Part shown: positions 36,001 through 47,500 of the stretch, in pieces
Position numbering within the stretch: the first letter of the stretch is position 1
Layout of the letters: each line of letters opens with the position of its first letter
From: Serinus canaria
Lineage: Eukaryota > Chordata > Aves > Passeriformes > Fringillidae
NCBI RefSeq assembly: GCF_022539315.1
Contig: NC_066313.1
Coordinates: 71,861,934-71,925,933 of the forward strand
Direction: 5' to 3'
DNA length: 64,000 bases
Notes under the pieces: generated by a model
The model's input: the letters and a program-made list of their open reading frames with translations, nothing else
Databases searched by the model: none
What the model was told of the DNA's origin: nothing
Program-made: the position numbers and the translations under genes

Positions 36001-39000
36001 CATAGCAACTTCTAGAAAGAAAATTTGGCTTTGGATCAGTTGACAACCTGAGACCTAGGAAACCTTTTTAACACCTCATCGGTTGTTCACCACTTTTTTG
36101 TTTTTTTAAATATATGTCATGGATGATGTGTTTGAAGAAAAAAAATAGAAAAACTCTGATAAAAGACATGCTCAAACTGTTTGTTTGCCTAAATGAAAAC
36201 ATATCTGAATTAAGTCACAAAGATACATATTTAAGGAGTAAATTTTTCAAATAACCACACAACCTGGCAAATCACATGACTTCAAACAAGATTTTTTTCC
36301 GTTATTTAGAATAAATATATTTTCTCTGATATCATATAGAAATATCCTTTCTCTAATTTCATTTTCATTTGAAAGAAAAAGAAAAAGTTCTTGATACACA
36401 CAAGACCCAATGTATTTGCAGGTTTACCTAAATGCGTGATTAAAAACTCATCTAGAACTTTAACAGGTCATCAATGTCAAATATGAGCAAACTGAAATAT
36501 AAATCTGCATAAATTTTTGTTTCATTCAATCCTATAATTTATTCAAGTCAAGATGAAAACACTTTTTTTCTCTTTTGGAACTGTTTAGTTTTCAGAATGC
36601 ATCTTGTATTACATTTCAAGAATTTTGATAATTGTTTTAACAGTGATAGAATTTTATTATTTTTTGAAAATCACAAACCCTTTCGAAATAGGAATTAATT
36701 GTATCCATCCTGTGAGATGAATGATCCATTGGGGTCTTTTTACACAGCATTGTGTAGAACTAAGCAGCTATGGCTCAATATGCACAAACAGGTTCAGATG
36801 AACATGATTCATTCAAGGATTATGTGGCTATTACCTGTAATATCTGCAATAACATCCCTGAAGATGGAGAATGAGTTGTAAATAGAAGTGATCCAGTTGG
36901 AACTTATGGTCACACATGCACACAATTTGGTTTTTTCTGCTTCAGAAAGTGAAAATTTGATGCCTTTAGTGAGAAATGGTGATGAGGATCTCTTTCACTC
37001 TCCTTCCAAAGACAAGAGTAAAGCTATACATAGGTACATCCTATGGTAATAATTCACATTAAGAGAGGTACTTTGATTATTGTGTGACAAATATTTGTCC
37101 TTAATGACAAATATAAGGACAATACCTGTCTTCTAAGTGCGAATGGGGACAAGGTCAATGCCATCACCACTGGCAGCTCTTTGCAGCTTTGCACTTTACC
37201 AGTAAGATTTTACAAATAGCATTATTTTTCCAATGTAGAAACTATTCCAGTATTTCCACGCATAGTAAAATATGTAAATTTTATTACTTGTGCATAAATT
37301 ATGTTTATATTTTATCTTCTGTTCCTAACAGGAGAGAAATTGCTACAGAACAAGAAGAATAATAGAAAACATTAACTCATAAATATCATTACTTTTTTAT
37401 TCTTCTCACTGCTATATAAAAAACAGTTTCAAAGTTATTTGATGACATACATATAGAAATAGTACAATAAAAAATCAGTCTGATGGCTCTGAAGTTAGCA
37501 AAGTAATTTTAAACTGCCAGAAAAAAAATGCCTTGTTTATTCTCCAACAACATTCAAAGTATTGAATATCACTGGAGTATACCGATATGAGACTGAAATT
37601 GGTGAGTAACACCATTTTAATTGACTATTTTTATGAATCTGCTTCCTGAATGCACTAAGGACTTGGAAAAGAAAAAAATTATAAGGATACCTAAACAGTA
37701 TATACTGATAGACACCCTACAGAATCAGTTAGCACAATAGGATGCTGTTTTTTTCAGAAAAGTTTAGAAAATTGACAAGATAACAAAAATTTTAATATGG
37801 AATTCCAAATGAAAACTACTGAGAAAAATACTTAGGACTTAATATCTGAGAGAAAGGAATAGAACTGTTAAGCATGCTTTAAGAAAGTTGTCTTTATCAC
37901 CTCAATTCCAATGCTGTCTCAGAAGAATTTAAGTCATTGTTCTATCATTTTCAACTCTTTCTGGTTTTTTTGCTTCAACATAAGTATAACTTACTTCCTA
38001 ATTTTGGTCTCTATTTTCCTTATTACAGTAATTTACCTTCATTCTATTTTTGAGAGCAGTCATGCCAGTTTTTATGAGCTTTTGTCCTGTAGTAGATACT
38101 TTAAATGTATTTTTAAATGCATTTTAATGTATAACTATGAAGAGTTATTTGTAATGTCAGTAGTGATCTGTAGATTTATTTATGCTGTTCTGAAGCACAC
38201 ATATTATTTCTGTACATATTATTAATTTGGTATACTCCAGTTAGCAGGATAGGAGTGCTATATTGTCCTACTCAATGTTTGCAAGCTTAAAGACATCAAG
38301 AAGTCTGACTACTACAGAAGATTTTAAACACCCTTTACCACAATATTTGAGTCTTTCTACCTGCCTTCAGTATAAATGTTTACTATTGGTGTCAATGGTG
38401 ACATGTACACCTGCTTTCTAATCACCAGGCCAAAGCCACAAGTCCATTTTATACCTCCCAGGGGGAGCTGCCAGCCTTCAAGGCACCTCCTAGTCAGACC
38501 AAAGTACCAGACATGCCACTGTCTCAGGACTAGAGGGTGTTGGAGGACAGCTTGTATTCTTTATAACTGTTGTAATGAAGGCTTGGCTGCTTGGCTCATT
38601 TTCTTCTGCCAAAAATCTATGCAGCTAAAAATAATTCTAAATTCGTTGGATTATTTTGAATTTGAATTTTTGTTCCTTTTTCTTTTAGCAGTTACAAAAC
38701 TATATTTTTTTTCTATTTCTAGCCTTGTATTCTTTATTTCCTAAACTGTATGGAGCAGGTCACTCATTCTCATTATGTGAGATAAACCCCAATGCCTGCA
38801 TAGTACTAACAAGTGTAAGACCTACATGTTTGCACTCTGTTAGTTGAAAAGTACAGAGACTGAGAGAGCCTGGTCTGTGAGTCCTGTTTGACCGTGTGCT
38901 AACACCCAAGGCTAAGGTTTTGGTTATACTACAGTAATTTGGAAGAAGTTTCATCCTTTCAGTGAAAATCTTTTTATATTGTTTTCTTTTCTCTTCTTTG

Positions 39001-40486
39001 CATTTCAAATTAGAATTTATTGACAAGCAGTGTGAGAAAATCAATTAATATTCTATATGGATTGAATAAACCCCTGCTTTTTCTAAGACTATTTAGTAAC
39101 TGATGTTCTAAAAGAGACAACAATGGCTCATATAAAAGAAAAGTAAGAGAAAAATAACTCATGCAAACAAAAGGGTATCTATGGGTGTAGAACCAGTGCT
39201 TAGAAGCAGTGAGTCCTTCAGCATCTTCTGATATTATGAGCAGTATGATGAGGCCAAAGCATCTTGTTTCATCCACTTATTTCACAGTCAGTATAAGACT
39301 TCAAATCCCTGTCCTAGGCAACATTTTGCCATTGTCCTAAGATGTGATCTTGACCAGCTTGCTGTGTTTCTGATTCCCTTCTTGTTCTTTTGAGCTTTCT
39401 AAAATTTATTTACCTATTTTTTTTTTTATTTCAGTGACTGCAAGGACTTCAACAAAAATAATTTCCTCATGTCTTTCCAGTGTTCCTGGTAGTAACAGAA
39501 TTGTTATGTAATATTAAGTGAAATATACTGGGGACTCAGATAAGAGAAGATAGACCACCAAGTGATCTACTTAAATTTTGTGCAATAGATAGAGGGAAGA
39601 AGATAAAAGCCCTCATCCACCCATGTCCTCAAAATAAATACTTCTAAATACATTGGGAGACAAAAAAATATGTATTTGTAGTGTTGGTAAGAATATAGTT
39701 TTTAAGAAAACAAAAAATAAATTAGTCATGTGAAACACTCAATTAAGGCTCTGATAAGACTGAAATGGGCACAACATCTTGTGTGGAGATTCACACAAGT
39801 AGCCTAACCATTGCTCATAAACTTGCACAGGTTGATACTAAATTCAACCTAATCTGAGAAGTCCTAGTTTCATAGAACTTGAAAGTATAAGAAAAGGCTG
39901 TGTATGTACTTAAAATAATTGTACAAGTCTTATTTTGAAGTTAGTTTGTTCTATTGTATTTGTTTGGTTTTTGTTTAGTAACGTAAAACGTGTAAATCCC
40001 TGAGCATTATTGTATTGTTCATTGTCATTTTGCTGCCTTGCGGCACTTTTTAAGTCTTCTTTTGAATTTCATTCTTGACACTAAGGAGAGCTCTGAAAAT
40101 TGGATGCATATTATCTCTGAGTACTTTCACAGAGGAGCCAATTGATGTAACAATTTTAGGTCCTTGGTGTCTGTCAAATGACATTATTCTAGGAAAAATA
40201 CATAAGGTAAAATCACTTGACATAAATACTTAATCAGGAATCAGAGTCTTGACAAAGTTTTACTGTGTTCCTAGAAAGTTATTCTAACTTAGAGTGTCGA
40301 AGGATCATCCTTCAGAGGCTTAAAAAAATTGAATTCGCTAAAGAGTGACTACCAGCAATTCCCTGGTTTTGTTCCCTCCAACCCTTAGCAGAAACTATTA
40401 ATATTGGCATATCACTTATTGAAAAATATTTCCTTAGATACATGTCAAAGACTGTTGTAAATGCTCAAAGTGCTAGGATCTAGCCT
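36001..40486. other. AT-rich unique DNA, no gene recognised
   Basis: No gene or transposon is recognised over about 4.5 kb. The longest frame is 122 codons (38376-38744, plus). Its second half is hydrophobic and driven by T-rich DNA, with no domain I know. The rest is AT-rich with short A and T runs. Confidence 0.55.
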
Positions 40487-40554
40487 TCTCCTTACATATT
40501 TTACAGGTTTTCTGAAAGGTCAGTTTCAGAAAACCTGTAAAATATGTAAGGAGA
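40487..40554. repeat. Perfect 31-bp inverted repeat with 6-nt loop
   Basis: The arms at 40487-40517 and 40524-40554 are exact reverse complements over all 31 positions, separated by the loop GGTCAG (40518-40523). Pairing stops sharply at both the outer ends (T at 40486 against T at 40555) and the loop. Each arm is mixed sequence, not a simple TA tract, so chance is very unlikely. Transcribed from either strand it would form a pre-miRNA-sized hairpin of 68 nt, although perfect pairing is unusual for an old miRNA. Other readings are a recent template-switch mutation, or a fold-back artefact in library preparation or assembly. Confidence 0.95.
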
Positions 40555-41129
40555 TATTCAGTTCTAAACCTCCTTTTCCTAGGGACCTGGCTAGCCATCT
40601 AGGTCTCAGATTTTCCCTTCTTCTAGAACTTGGCTTCAAGCATAGGAAAACACTTCCTAACATACATATATAACTATTTAACTCTCCAATTTTAACTGTC
40701 TTAACCATGTACCTGTTTTTCTAATATTCTTTTTTATATACCACATATAAAATTGATGCAGTGGAAGCAACATTCCATGCAAATGTCAATAAAATTTTCC
40801 AAGTCAGTATTTTTAACAAAATACATATGCAGTACAAAAAGATAGCTCTGTTATGGTCATTATTCCCCAAAAACATCATCCTTTGAATGACAAGAGTGCA
40901 CAGCTTTGATATTAATACATATACTTGATCTTCTTTCTGTTTTTCTTTAAGCTTCCAAAAGAGCTAATGTTCCTTTTTCAGCCCTGTTGGTCTAATGAAC
41001 TATAAACCAGAGACTGTGGATTTGTATCACCTTTTTGGGATTTTTTTCATAATAATATTGATTACTTTCCTTGTTCAATCAAGCAAGAGACAGCATGCCC
41101 AAGTGAGTAAATCTCATGTTTATTGCAGC
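40555..41129. other. AT-rich unique DNA, no gene recognised
   Basis: No gene is recognised. The open frames overlapping the hairpin (40461-40673 plus, 40526-40708 minus) have no known domain. Confidence 0.55.
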
Positions 41130-41480
41130 CCCAGTGACCACCCTCTGACCACTGTTAAGCTCTTGTCTGGTGTTGAACAGGTGTAGTCAGGCACCCCCCA
41201 TGGTAGGCTCTCTTACCATTTACATGAGCAAATTATTTTGCACACACTCCAGGAACCTCCTACACTTCATGCTCTCTGCTGTGCTGTACCTCCATTGGGC
41301 ATCTGGCAGATTGAAGACCCCCATGAGTACAAGAGCTGGTGATGGTGACCATTCTGCTAGGCACCAGTAGAACTTAGCACCTGCCTGTTCTCCCTGGTGA
41401 GGATATCTGTAACAGACACTTACCAAGACATCGACCCTGCTGTCCTTCCCCCTGATCTTCACCCACAGGCACTCAACCTT
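41130..41480 (-). mobile_element. CR1 ORF2 endonuclease-domain fragment (dead)
   Basis: The minus-strand frame from about 41477 down to 41220 reads as part of the apurinic-type endonuclease domain at the N-terminal side of CR1 ORF2. It has 'VECLWVKIRGK', 'VSVCYRYPHQGEQA', 'ALVLMGVFNLPDAQW' and 'RRFLECVQNNLL'. Past a stop the similarity continues weakly ('REPTMGGA' followed by LHL) to about 41130. The domain normally has GDFN at this point. Here the catalytic aspartate is replaced by valine (GVFN), so it would be inactive even if made. Unlike the other CR1 pieces, it has no 3' tail nearby and no reverse-transcriptase part. It is an internal remnant left by deletions. Confidence 0.85.
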
Positions 41481-41490
41481 GTTGTCAAAT

Positions 41491-41507
41491 TCATCATCAT
41501 CATCATC
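41491..41507. repeat. (TCA)n trinucleotide repeat
   Basis: Five to six TCA/ATC units. Read on the minus strand they encode a run of aspartates just upstream of the CR1 endonuclease fragment. Simple sequence. Confidence 0.85.
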
Positions 41508-44500
41508 GATTTCAATACAATGAAAATGTGTGGCTAAATGCCACTTTAAATTGCATTTTTTTATTAGTGATATTTTCCCCTGTCTCCCTGAATATTCAGA
41601 TTTCATCCCTCAATGCATGCTGGCCTTTTTGGCCAATGAACAAATAAAGCCATCAGAGGTTTCCAGAGTAGTAAAAAATCACAATAGTCACTCACATTCG
41701 GAACAAGCAGTCAACTGACATTCTGAATTTTATTTTTAAGCTGAAGGTAATGCAAAGAAGGAAAGTTTTTACTATAGAAACAGCCACATCAATTTTGACA
41801 TGTGTGCTCATGTCTTCTAAAAATCATATACTGTGCAAATTCCACGCTACTATAAGAGCTACAAGATAACCTTACAATGCTGAAGTTCACCTTTCTCATC
41901 TCTTGGGGCATTATTTCCCAAGGCAATTATTACACAGAAGATGTATGTTTATGTATGTAAGGTTCTAAATTCATTTATCAAAGTTTAAATATGAGCACAA
42001 TGTAGTAAATTTCACATCATGTCAAATTCCTTTTTAAAGCAATCTTTAATTGATTACTTTCTAATGATGTTTAAATTTTTAATTGCTAATAAGAGTGTCT
42101 TAAAGAGGCATAAAATAGAAGGACTACTATTGATTGGCCAAATAAAATCACCTGCAGATATCTTTCTACATTTGCTCCCTACTAAATCAGGAAACACATT
42201 TAAATCAAGATTCCAGTAAAACTAGCAAATTCTCCTTCACAATGTTGGAATTTTATTATTTTCAGCAGTGAAACATATCACCCAATTTGATATTGTTTTT
42301 GAAAGCATATTTTATTGATATTGTTCATTGATACATATAGACAAACCACACTCATGCTCAGGCAAATACACCTGTGTTACTCTCTGCAAATAGAGAAAAT
42401 TGATTAAAAGGAAAGGCATTCAGTAACCCAGGCACAGAAACCAGTACCAAGCAGTAATTGGAAATGATGTGTTTGCTTGGAAACTGCTGAGAATACTGCT
42501 TTGTTTCAACTGAAGAGAAAACTAAACTAAGCAGTAAAATAGCAAAATCTTTTTCTTCTTAGGTGCGATTGATCTCAGTTTGAAGAAACAGCATCAGAGA
42601 ACATTAGATACTTTCTTCAGTCTCAAAAATCTCTCCCAAAAATATTAGAAGACATCCAAAGATTACCTAGATAACATTAGGCAATTCAGATGGAAGTATT
42701 AGGTTATGGGTGCATAGATTTAAACTCAGATTAACAGTAATGAAATATGCCTACTAAGAATAATGGCCCTTTCAGAAAAGAGTACATCTAATCAACTGTG
42801 TTATGCACCATTGAGTTTTTGTTCAAGGGGCTTGCTGTTTAATAGCTGTTTGGTGGCATTTGGAACTGGATGCAGTTATTAAACAACGTAAAAAGCTAAT
42901 TTGTTTCTTGGCAGGAGGAGTTAGCCCTTTTGCTCTCACTCAAATTCAGATAAAATGACCCACTAGTAAAATAACTGCAGAGAAGGAAGAGATACGCATG
43001 TGATAATGAAGAAACTGACAGCCTATTATTTGCAATCCTGCAGTCTTCTGTTGGAAAATTAAATTGAATAGAAATGTAGATGTATTTCCAAGTACCCTGA
43101 ATCTGAAATAACTCTGAACAAAATATGGAAAATGGAGACAAAATCAAGAATATTTTCTGTAAAACAGGTTTGTTTTGCTTATTTTTCATTTGTCTAATGA
43201 CTGTTTACTACAATATAGCCCATGATTGTATATCATAAGATATTACAACAGCATAAAAGCTATAGGATGGCAAGATGTCCCTGGCCTGGCACCTTTATTC
43301 AAGAAAACCCTCCCTGAAATTAGTTTAGAATGATATTAGTACAGTATTCATAAGAAGTATGCAACTGGTTCATTAATGAATCCTTTCAACAATTATGAGG
43401 TTTATTGTAATTTTTACCCGGTTTCGTAGTATCAGGGCTACCCAACATACAGATGCAATTAATTCAATAAAACAATTAGCTTTTGCTAAAGATTCATATG
43501 GAATCATTCCCAATAGCTTCTTTATAAAATAGTAAGAAAAATATAATTACTGCAGATGTCTATGACTGTCTGATCTGTTATACTCAAAGGTGGTCTACAA
43601 AGACAATTTAGAAAGTTAAGGTAGGCACTCAGTAACTGCCACAGCAGAATCATTTATTGCATCCATTTTTGGAAAACTTGAGATTCATCTGATGACCAAA
43701 CAGGTACAGATAAGTAAGCAAATACACATCATTCTAAGATGGATGTGAGCTCACAGTGTCTATTCATTCATACTGTGTATAAAAAATTTAAAATACCAAG
43801 CTCAGATTTTGCTATCCATATCCTGTTAGATGACTTCCAGACACAATGACTGAGTACATCTGATCCTGCTGTGGGCCAGATCAAAGATGGAGAGTTTAAA
43901 CTGACTCTGAAAACTTTCATATTTGATTTTGGTTTTTGAAATATACTAAAAAAATTGATAAAATAGTAAATCTGGTTTTGTATCTATGTATACTTAACAG
44001 AAGTGGGTCCATTTGAGCTCCCTGCTATGCCAGCCAGTTTAAAGCCCATACTGACAGAATCAGTCTGGCTTTATTGTAGATGACCTGAGAGTACAGGACT
44101 GAAATTGTGTGGAAGAGTTTAGAGCTCTATTGTTGTGTAAATGTGGATGGTCATAGAAGTTTCAGTTCAACTTGGAACAAATTAATCATCCAGCCACTGA
44201 GGTTTGCCCTTGTTTCTATGAATGTATTTGCAAACTAAATGGGGACAGATTGCTTTTGGCACCAGTATGAAATTTTCATAATGTTAAATTATTACCATTG
44301 TCCTTGATCCTGTTTTAGACTGTCCTAACTTGCGGTCTTGAACAAATGCTCAGGTAAAACAAACTCTGCATCTGTAATCTCTCTGTAACTGAGATTATTC
44401 TCAGTAGATAATTTGGTTATGGCCACCCTCTTTGATCAACATGGACAAAAGATGTGCCCTGCATCTTATTTTAAGGTCAGAGAACTATTTCTAATCTGTA

Positions 44501-47500
44501 TTTTTTTACTAGTATAGGTGTATTCTGCATGAATAGCATAGTCCCTGGATCATTTTGGACTTTTTCAACTACTACTCTCAAAACTACTGCTGCACTCTTG
44601 TATGGGCAAGGCTGTATCAATTCATAGTCGATCCTGTGTAGTCCTCTAACATTGTTCCTGGAGGCACTGGTCTATGGCTCAGCTTTCCCTTCCTGCAGAC
44701 ACTCCAGACTAACATGTTCCCTCAATTATACCTACCTGTGCCCTGGAAGAAATCCAAACCAAGTATCATGAGGACATTCAGACTTGGGCTCAGAGTTAGA
44801 GGACAGCTACAGCCTTTGTTTTACATAGCTGTCTACTCAAGCTCAGTTATCATTCTTCTACCCTGAATTATGTCCTTTCAAAGGGATGAACTGCCACCTT
44901 GGTATGCTTGTCAATTATTGTGATGAGCACCATAAAGGACTTGAGTCTGTGATTCTTTTTCCCCATATGTCAGGATTCATATTTTAACTTTATTTTTCCT
45001 CCAAATTTTAAATGAGCACTCAAAATATCACGATTACACAAAATTTAAAGTTTCAGAAAAATTCTATTCAACAATATCATTACTTTCTATTTTCTTTTTT
45101 ATTTAGAATTAGGAAAAAAATAGTATGAGATAGGGAATGTTTCAGTCTTTAAGGAATTGCATGGAAAAATTTCATGCATCCATTTCATGTGTCACACGAC
45201 TCTATCTATGACTACTATACCATTATACATATATTCTCATTTGCATAAATCCATATGAACTCAGATGGGAAAAAAATTCCATATGCTAACCTACTATTGT
45301 TATTAGTTTAGATGATAGGATTTAGAGCATGATATTTTCTTCCCATGTGTTTAAATGGATGTCTCAAATGAATTTCTGTCTGAGATAGATGTGGTACAAA
45401 GTAGGTGATGCCACAACATGACTTTTAACAATCACCAATTAAGTCCTGATAGAAAAAATGCCAGAACTGCAGACTCACAATTCACAGGTCTGAATTAATT
45501 GCTGTCAATGCCTCAGATGTTTTTAATGAAAAAACTAATGTTGAGGAAACCTGTTGAGGAAAAAGTCTTTATGGGATTTACAAGCATTGTTTTAGAGGCA
45601 GATGTCAGAAAGTGTAGACTAGTTTGGAAAGACAATTAAAGCAACACATATATATAACAGAAAAACGAGCACATCTTAGCCTCTGATTTGTGGCACAGAA
45701 TCATTTCGCATATAGCCTATTCTTAATTTTCTCAGTCTTTTTCAGTCTTGTAAAGTGCTTTGAGAAAATGTTTGGAGTATTGCAAGACAAAGGGGTAGAA
45801 TGTCAAATAGTTTACATCTTTTAATTGTGCTGTTCTTATGGGAAATACAGTTTCTGTCATAGTGAAGTATTTATCTCAAGAGGTATACATGCAAGATTTC
45901 CCATACAATAAAGCGGGGCATTTCTAAACATGTCATTTCCATTTCCATACAAAAGGAATTAAACATAATTAACCTGGAGAATACTTTTCTCACATTTTCA
46001 GCATGTTTTTCCTGAAATTTATTTTATAATTTTCTCCAGAATTTCCATCTGTTTTTTTTTTTTCTATATGAAGTACCAGGAGCAAATAAGCAATTATAGC
46101 CACTTCAGATTCTAAGGATTATGAAATTTGATATCAGTTTACATCGAAAATCTATTCTTTTGTAAAATATGAAGCACCTGGAAATTAGTTTCAAATTCTT
46201 GATGGAAACAATATTAATATTAAATCCTCTGAATGGTTCAGAATGCTTACAAAAATTTATTCCTTTCATAATTATTTCAAAATATCAAGAGAGACTTTGA
46301 CAGTGAATTATGTTGTTCGTCATACTGCTATTTATCACAATAAATGAAGCTAAATTTGGAGAAAATCAAATGTAATCCTATTATTCTCATCAACCTGTCC
46401 TTTGCTGTACTACCAGCTTAATTTTATTTAAGCACTGTTCTTGGAATCCACATAATGTGTTAATTAAGATGTTAGGTGGGTTAGGCAATTTAAAGATTAT
46501 GATATGTTTAGCAGGAATTCAATGTCAGCAAAATGCAAAAGAATTTACAAAAAATTTTAACTGTCAGTTCTAATATTTTATTGTTTCTATTTAGGGATGT
46601 TCCTGTCAAACTACAATTTCAAATGCAAGAGAATATATTTCCTGATAAAAGTCACATTAATTTTACAGACTACTTGAAGAAGAAATTTGGCACGAGATAT
46701 CAATGCTGAATTCTGGGTGCACTCAGCAGTCACTTTCTTAGGAATTTTATCAATGTTTATCCCCAGAAATGAAATAAATAAATGGGCTTTCTGAAGAACT
46801 TAATTAGAATCCACCTGTAAAGACAGAAATATTTTTCCTCTAAAACATAATATTCCAGACTTTCATATCAGGTGGCAGCTAATAACACTCCCAGTGTATA
46901 AATACTGGTCCTGAATCTGCTTCAGACTAAGTTATGTTCTCATACCAAGCACAGTCTAGTAGCAATCCTATTATAACTCTATTTTTCTTTTCTAGGTCAT
47001 GCCCAAAATTAACCACAGCCATGGCGAGTTAGGATGCCGACGCTGAATCCCATACACATAGTATTTAACTGTCAGCTCACTGTCAGGATCATTTTGTGCT
47101 GTCCTGAGGAGCTCTCCTCAAAATAAATGTGCCACAGAAAAGCCCACTCCTCAGCAGTGTGGGTGGAACAAAATTGTTGTCTCTCGGGCTTGGGCTAAGG
47201 ACCAATCCCTGTTTTTTTAGCAATATCATCATAACTGTGGGATTCTGCTGTCTCTGAGACCTACATAGTGTCATGATATTTCTGTACATATCTCCCACAC
47301 CCTAAGGGAAGACTCAGAAGTATTTCTTTCACTTGGCTTTATATCATCAGCAATTTTCATTTTACAGAGAGAGTTGAAAATAGGATTTTTTTTCTGGTGG
47401 CAAGTTGCAGCTAGAATCTTGATTGAAGAAACAAAGATGTTGGAACACTGTACAAAGTCTAGGTGAACTAGGTCAAGAAGCTTAGGTTTTTTTCTTTCCT

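Noticed and set aside
38376..38744. 122-codon plus-strand frame
   Set aside because: Cys-rich start and F/L-rich end without a known domain. The end is T-rich low complexity.
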